Shown: positions 9,088 through 11,819 of the stretch, one piece after another
Numbering within the stretch: the first letter of the stretch is position 1
Layout: every line of letters starts with the position of its first letter
Assembly: GCA_021783855.1 (NCBI GenBank)
Contig: JAJXTL010000086.1
Span: 1-11,819 of the forward strand
From: Pseudomonadota bacterium
GTDB taxonomy: Bacteria > Pseudomonadota > Gammaproteobacteria > Burkholderiales > Gallionellaceae
Direction of reading: 5' to 3'
Length of the DNA stretch: 11,819 bases
Translations under genes and position numbers: made by a program
The notes under the pieces: generated by a model
What the model was told of the DNA's origin: nothing
The model's database searches: none
What the model saw: the letters and a program-made list of their open reading frames with translations, nothing else

Positions 9088-9113
9088 GTAGAGGGTGTGT
9101 GGACGAAACCACC

Positions 9114-9237
9114 TGGGTTCGACCAGGAGTTCGACCAATGGGAGGGCGACGCAGGACGTCCGAAGGACGGTCCCGAACGGAGTGAGGGATGAGGGAGTCG
9201 CCGGCAACGCGACAACCGAACAATCCCACCCTCTCCG
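9114..9237 (+). repeat. partial second copy of the tRNA-Ser T arm and acceptor 3' half, split by about 100 bp
   Basis: AATCCCACCCTCTCCG at 9222-9237 is identical over 16 bases to the tRNA 3' half at 9032-9047, after which the copies differ (TTT here, CCA in the tRNA). In addition TGGGTTCGA at 9114-9122 matches the tRNA T arm at 9024-9032. The two pieces together would restore most of a tRNA 3' end if the roughly 100 bases between them were removed. Direct repeats of tRNA 3' ends are the classic mark of integrase attachment sites, but no integrase is visible and the spacing from the tRNA end is only 190 bp. It may be an excision scar or a tandem tRNA fragment interrupted by a repeat element. 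Confidence 0.7.
9145..9202. other. structured non-coding segment with nested inverted repeats
   Basis: GGCGAC (9145-9150) pairs perfectly with GTCGCC (9197-9202). Inside, GGACGTCC (9154-9161) can pair with GGAC-G-GTCC (9165-9173) as an 8-bp stem with one bulged G and a GAA loop. Just upstream are two further small hairpins, GTGG/CCAC (9099-9102 with 9109-9112) and CCTGG/CCAGG (9112-9116 with 9123-9127). No promoter and no convincing coding frame were found. It could be a dispersed structured repeat or a small RNA; sequence alone does not decide. Confidence 0.45.
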
Positions 9238-9245
9238 TTTAACCT

Positions 9246-9309
9246 AAATTATCCATTAGCTTCGTCATTCCCGCGAGAATGACGCTGTTTTTGGCCTAAT
9301 GGATTATTT
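9246..9309. repeat. 64-bp nested palindrome
   Basis: The outer arms AAATTATCCATTAG (9246-9259) and CTAATGGATTATTT (9296-9309) are complementary at 13 of 14 positions. A perfect inner stem, CGTCATTC (9263-9270) with GAATGACG (9277-9284), sits between them with a CCGCGA loop. The inner motif resembles the widespread CGTCATTCCCGCG-type intergenic repeat. A run of five T residues after the inner stem could give termination on the plus strand. The palindrome ends 20 bp before the PBP stop on the opposite strand, so it may protect or terminate that transcript. It could also be a small MITE or REP-like unit; no target duplication is evident. Confidence 0.75.
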
Positions 9310-9329
9310 GGGCTTGTGCGGTTTGTGGG

Positions 9330-11819
9330 TTACTTTGCGGCTGCCACTTTTCTGCCGGACTCGGCTACCACAGGCTGTAAGGCCGGTATCAGGGATTTGA
9401 GCAATTGCACCATTAGCGCGCTGGTGAAAGTGTAGTTGGCCGCATAAGGTTCATGGACATATGCGGTGAGGGTGCCGAAAAACTTGTCGCCGATCAAAAA
9501 CACGAAGGTAGCCGATCGATTGACCACGCGCGATTCGAGCAGTTTTCCGCCCGGCGCATAAGTTGCAAAACGCTGATCGCCGGTTCCGGTTTTTCCGCCG
9601 ATCTCGATAACGGAGCCATCCTTTTGCTTGAATCCGCCCTTCAGGCGAACACCCGTTCCACCCTGCACCACATCGGTCAGTGAGCGGCGCACGATCTCTG
9701 TGATCTCTTCCGGCAGGACACGCGTGCCGGTGGCTGACCTGTGGGTGAAGTCAGTCTCATAAGGCGTGCCTTGCGCAAACTGCATGCTTTGCAATTTTAC
9801 GACCGGCATCAATATGCCTTTATTGACGATAATCCCCATCAGCTCGGCAAGCGAGGCGGGGCGGTCGCCCGAGGCACCCAGTGCGCTGGCGTAAGAAGGC
9901 GTCAGCGCTTCAAACGGATAGCCCAATTGGCGCCAGTTGGCTGCGATTTCCTGGAATGCTTCGAGTTCCAGCATCTCATGTATACGCGACTCCTGAGTCT
10001 TTTTGTTGTGCGTTTTGAACAGCCACTCATAGACCTCCTGCCGTTGATCGCGACTGGCCGCCATGATCTGAGACAACGTCGCACCCGGGGTGTGACGCAG
10101 ATAACCGACCAGCCATAACTCCAGGGGGTGAACCCCGACCAGATATCCTCTGTCGGTCAGTGAGTATTGATCGACGCCGAACTTGTCGTACAGGATTTGC
10201 AACGTTTGCCTGCTCAGTTCGGATTCAGGAAATTGCTCGTGCATGAAGGCGGTAAATTTCTGGAAACTCGCGCCCGGTTCCAGACTGCGGAACAGGATGG
10301 TCAGCCGCTTCGGCTGGGCGCGCACACCGTCGATCAGTGTCTGCTCGGCTTCATCAGCCGTTTTCCCCTTGTATTTTTTATAGAAACGCACCAGAAATTC
10401 GCGTCCTTCCTTGTCAGCAAAGCGCGACAGAGTCGCCTGTCTGACTGAATTTGCCGAAGGTGCAGAAACTTCAGATTGATCTGTCGAGTCGGCGTCGTCT
10501 GCCAGATGCTGTATGTTTGCGCTCGGTGTTTGGTGCTCATAATAGCGTACTATGTCACGCATCAGGCGTACGAAAACCAGATTGACCGAATGCTGAAAAG
10601 CTTCGCGCACAGTCAGAATCCGGCTGTTTTCTTCAGACTCGAAGTTCTCAAATTTTTGCAGACCGCCGCCGGTAAAAAATACCTCTGACGGATTTCCCGA
10701 ATAAGTCCGCATCATGGCGGCTTGCAGCGTATCAGGCAAGCTTGTACGGGGGTGCGCTGCAAAATACGCCAAAGCCCAGCGGCTCAGCACGTCCTGACTG
10801 TTCACCTGAATCTTGCCCAGTTCTTGCGGACTGGTTGCCGCATATAGCCGATGCAGTCGGGTAATAATTTCCAGATAGGTTATCAGGGTGCGCAGCTTGG
10901 CTGTCGATCCCAGGTTCAGCCGCGCGCCGCTGTTAATATCGAAAGGCTGGTCCAGGCTGTCGGTCTGCACCCGCAACAAATTGGCATGCTCGCCCCGCTC
11001 GAATAAGGTGAAGCTGAAAGACAGGCGGCTCAGATCGTTACTCTGGCTCAGCATGTTATGGCCGTATAAGCCGGCGGATCTGGCACCAGTCGGATCGCTC
11101 ACCTTGTGCAGCATGTTCGCGACAGCACGCTGTGTGTCGCCATCGAGCGTAGTCTGTACGGTCAGATCAAGCCGGTCCAGATCGTACATATTCGGTGTGT
11201 GCAGCAATGCCGAGAGGTCGGTGCGCAGTAAATTGGCTGCCTTGCGCGACACAAAGGAAGTCGCGGGCGCCGTGATAGGCCCCGGCTTCAGGTGCAGCGG
11301 GAGCGGCAACGCTGCATGCAGCAAGCCGGGAGAAATAATACCCGCTGCACCCAGCAGACGCAGGTGGCTGTTGGTCATTTTCAATAATACCGGCGCACCT
11401 TCCCGCAAATAATAAGAGGGGCGACGCTGGGCGATGATCAGAGACAGTGCCTGCTTGTAGGTTTCGGCGAAACGCGGCCCTGTGCCGACCTTGTTGTTGA
11501 GTAACTCGTTGACCTCGGAGAAGTCGCGGCCATACCACGTCCACATGCCATCGCCAAAACCGTTGATTTCGCCATAACCCGCCTTGGCGGACAGGGGAAC
11601 GGTGTTGAGATAGGCCACCACGGCCTGACGCCGGCTGGCCATATTGTTTTCGCCATGCAGGTATGCGCGGATCGATGCCGACTCCATTTGCAAAAGCTTT
11701 TCTCTGGCGGACGTGGTGCGCCCTTCCGGGGAATGGCGGTATTTCTCTATCTGCGTCACTAAGGTGCTGGCGCCGGGGGTGTCGTGAGACGGAATAAATG
11801 CGTGTATGGCCTGGTCGAA
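9330..11819 (-). CDS. atypical class A penicillin-binding protein, 5' end beyond window
   Basis: The frame stays open to the window edge, so the GTG at 11757-11759 is internal and 829 codons plus stop are visible. Bifunctional class A PBPs polymerise glycan strands (GT51) and cross-link peptides (transpeptidase) on the periplasmic side. The first visible residues, DTPGASTLVTQ, match GT51 motif GGSTITQQ but are altered. Later GT51 blocks (SAREKLLQMES, VVAYLNTVPLSAKAGYGEING) are recognisable but divergent, and the catalytic EDxxF-type motif lies outside the window. The transpeptidase motifs are intact: STAK (10896-10907), SVN (10581-10589) and KTG in GGKTGTGDQRF (KTG 9585-9593). The spacing is unusual: about 106 residues from SXXK to SXN and about 332 from SXN to KTG, far longer than in E. 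coli PBP1b. The inserted part (about 9925-10550) begins with a low-complexity Asp/Ser stretch and is otherwise helical in character. The C-terminus ends in a short Ala/Lys tail. Divergence of GT51 may reduce polymerase activity; this is inference. Confidence 0.88.
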   Translation of the reverse strand, partial: FDQAIHAFIPSHDTPGASTLVTQIEKYRHSPEGRTTSAREKLLQMESASIRAYLHGENNMASRRQAVVAYLNTVPLSAKAGYGEINGFGDGMWTWYGRDFSEVNELLNNKVGTGPRFAETYKQALSLIIAQRRPSYYLREGAPVLLKMTNSHLRLLGAAGIISPGLLHAALPLPLHLKPGPITAPATSFVSRKAANLLRTDLSALLHTPNMYDLDRLDLTVQTTLDGDTQRAVANMLHKVSDPTGARSAGLYGHNMLSQSNDLSRLSFSFTLFERGEHANLLRVQTDSLDQPFDINSGARLNLGSTAKLRTLITYLEIITRLHRLYAATSPQELGKIQVNSQDVLSRWALAYFAAHPRTSLPDTLQAAMMRTYSGNPSEVFFTGGGLQKFENFESEENSRILTVREAFQHSVNLVFVRLMRDIVRYYEHQTPSANIQHLADDADSTDQSEVSAPSANSVRQATLSRFADKEGREFLVRFYKKYKGKTADEAEQTLIDGVRAQPKRLTILFRSLEPGASFQKFTAFMHEQFPESELSRQTLQILYDKFGVDQYSLTDRGYLVGVHPLELWLVGYLRHTPGATLSQIMAASRDQRQEVYEWLFKTHNKKTQESRIHEMLELEAFQEIAANWRQLGYPFEALTPSYASALGASGDRPASLAELMGIIVNKGILMPVVKLQSMQFAQGTPYETDFTHRSATGTRVLPEEITEIVRRSLTDVVQGGTGVRLKGGFKQKDGSVIEIGGKTGTGDQRFATYAPGGKLLESRVVNRSATFVFLIGDKFFGTLTAYVHEPYAANYTFTSALMVQLLKSLIPALQPVVAESGRKVAAAK

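Noticed and set aside
11757..11759. GTG as the start of the penicillin-binding protein
   Set aside because: The frame continues upstream to the window edge and encodes a recognisable GT51 motif across this codon, so it is an internal valine.

Overview
The window looks like part of a Proteobacterium chromosome, most likely a betaproteobacterium (Nitrosomonadales/Gallionellaceae-like is my guess). The basis is the sequence style of RarA, SerS and MltF, a tRNA-Ser with an encoded CCA end, and the moderately GC-rich core genes. No search was possible, so the taxonomy is inference.

Bases 1-1912 are accessory DNA. They hold the 3' part of an XRE/ImmA-IrrE-type metallopeptidase gene that starts before the window. 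It overlaps by 4 bp a DUF4411 (PIN-like) gene, an arrangement typical of a predicted type II toxin-antitoxin pair. A 94-codon remnant of a KilA-N domain gene follows, and its stop codon overlaps the start of rarA. This block is clearly AT-richer (38-42% GC in two hand-counted 60-base lines) than rarA (65% in one line).

Bases 1905-7416 read rightwards: rarA (AAA+ ATPase acting at stalled forks), an MBOAT O-acyltransferase, a membrane-anchored SGNH-like protein, and serS (seryl-tRNA synthetase). The first three are nearly contiguous (gaps of 5 and 2 bp) and probably co-transcribed. serS has its own promoter candidate and a leader hairpin. In E. coli and many relatives rarA and serS are direct neighbours (lolA-rarA-serS). 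Here a two-gene cassette for modifying envelope polysaccharide sits between them, and the toxin-antitoxin block sits where lolA might be expected. rarA also carries a short in-frame insertion that resembles a dispersed palindromic repeat.

Bases 7443-8912 hold mltF, a lytic transglycosylase, on the minus strand and convergent with serS. tRNA-Ser(CGA) follows at 8961-9050 on the plus strand with a strong intrinsic terminator. The next 280 bp are unusual. They contain a second copy of the last 16 bases of the tRNA body, a hairpin-rich segment, and a 64-bp nested palindrome.

From 9330 to the window end the minus strand encodes most of an unusual class A penicillin-binding protein. Its transpeptidase motifs are intact, its transglycosylase motifs are divergent, and there is a large insertion between the SXN and KTG motifs. 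Its 5' end lies beyond the window. MltF (murein cleavage) and this PBP (murein synthesis) make the right-hand part a cell-wall neighbourhood. I found no clearly undescribed system. The best candidates for a second look are the rarA insertion, the tRNA-tail duplication with its structured segment, and the atypical PBP.
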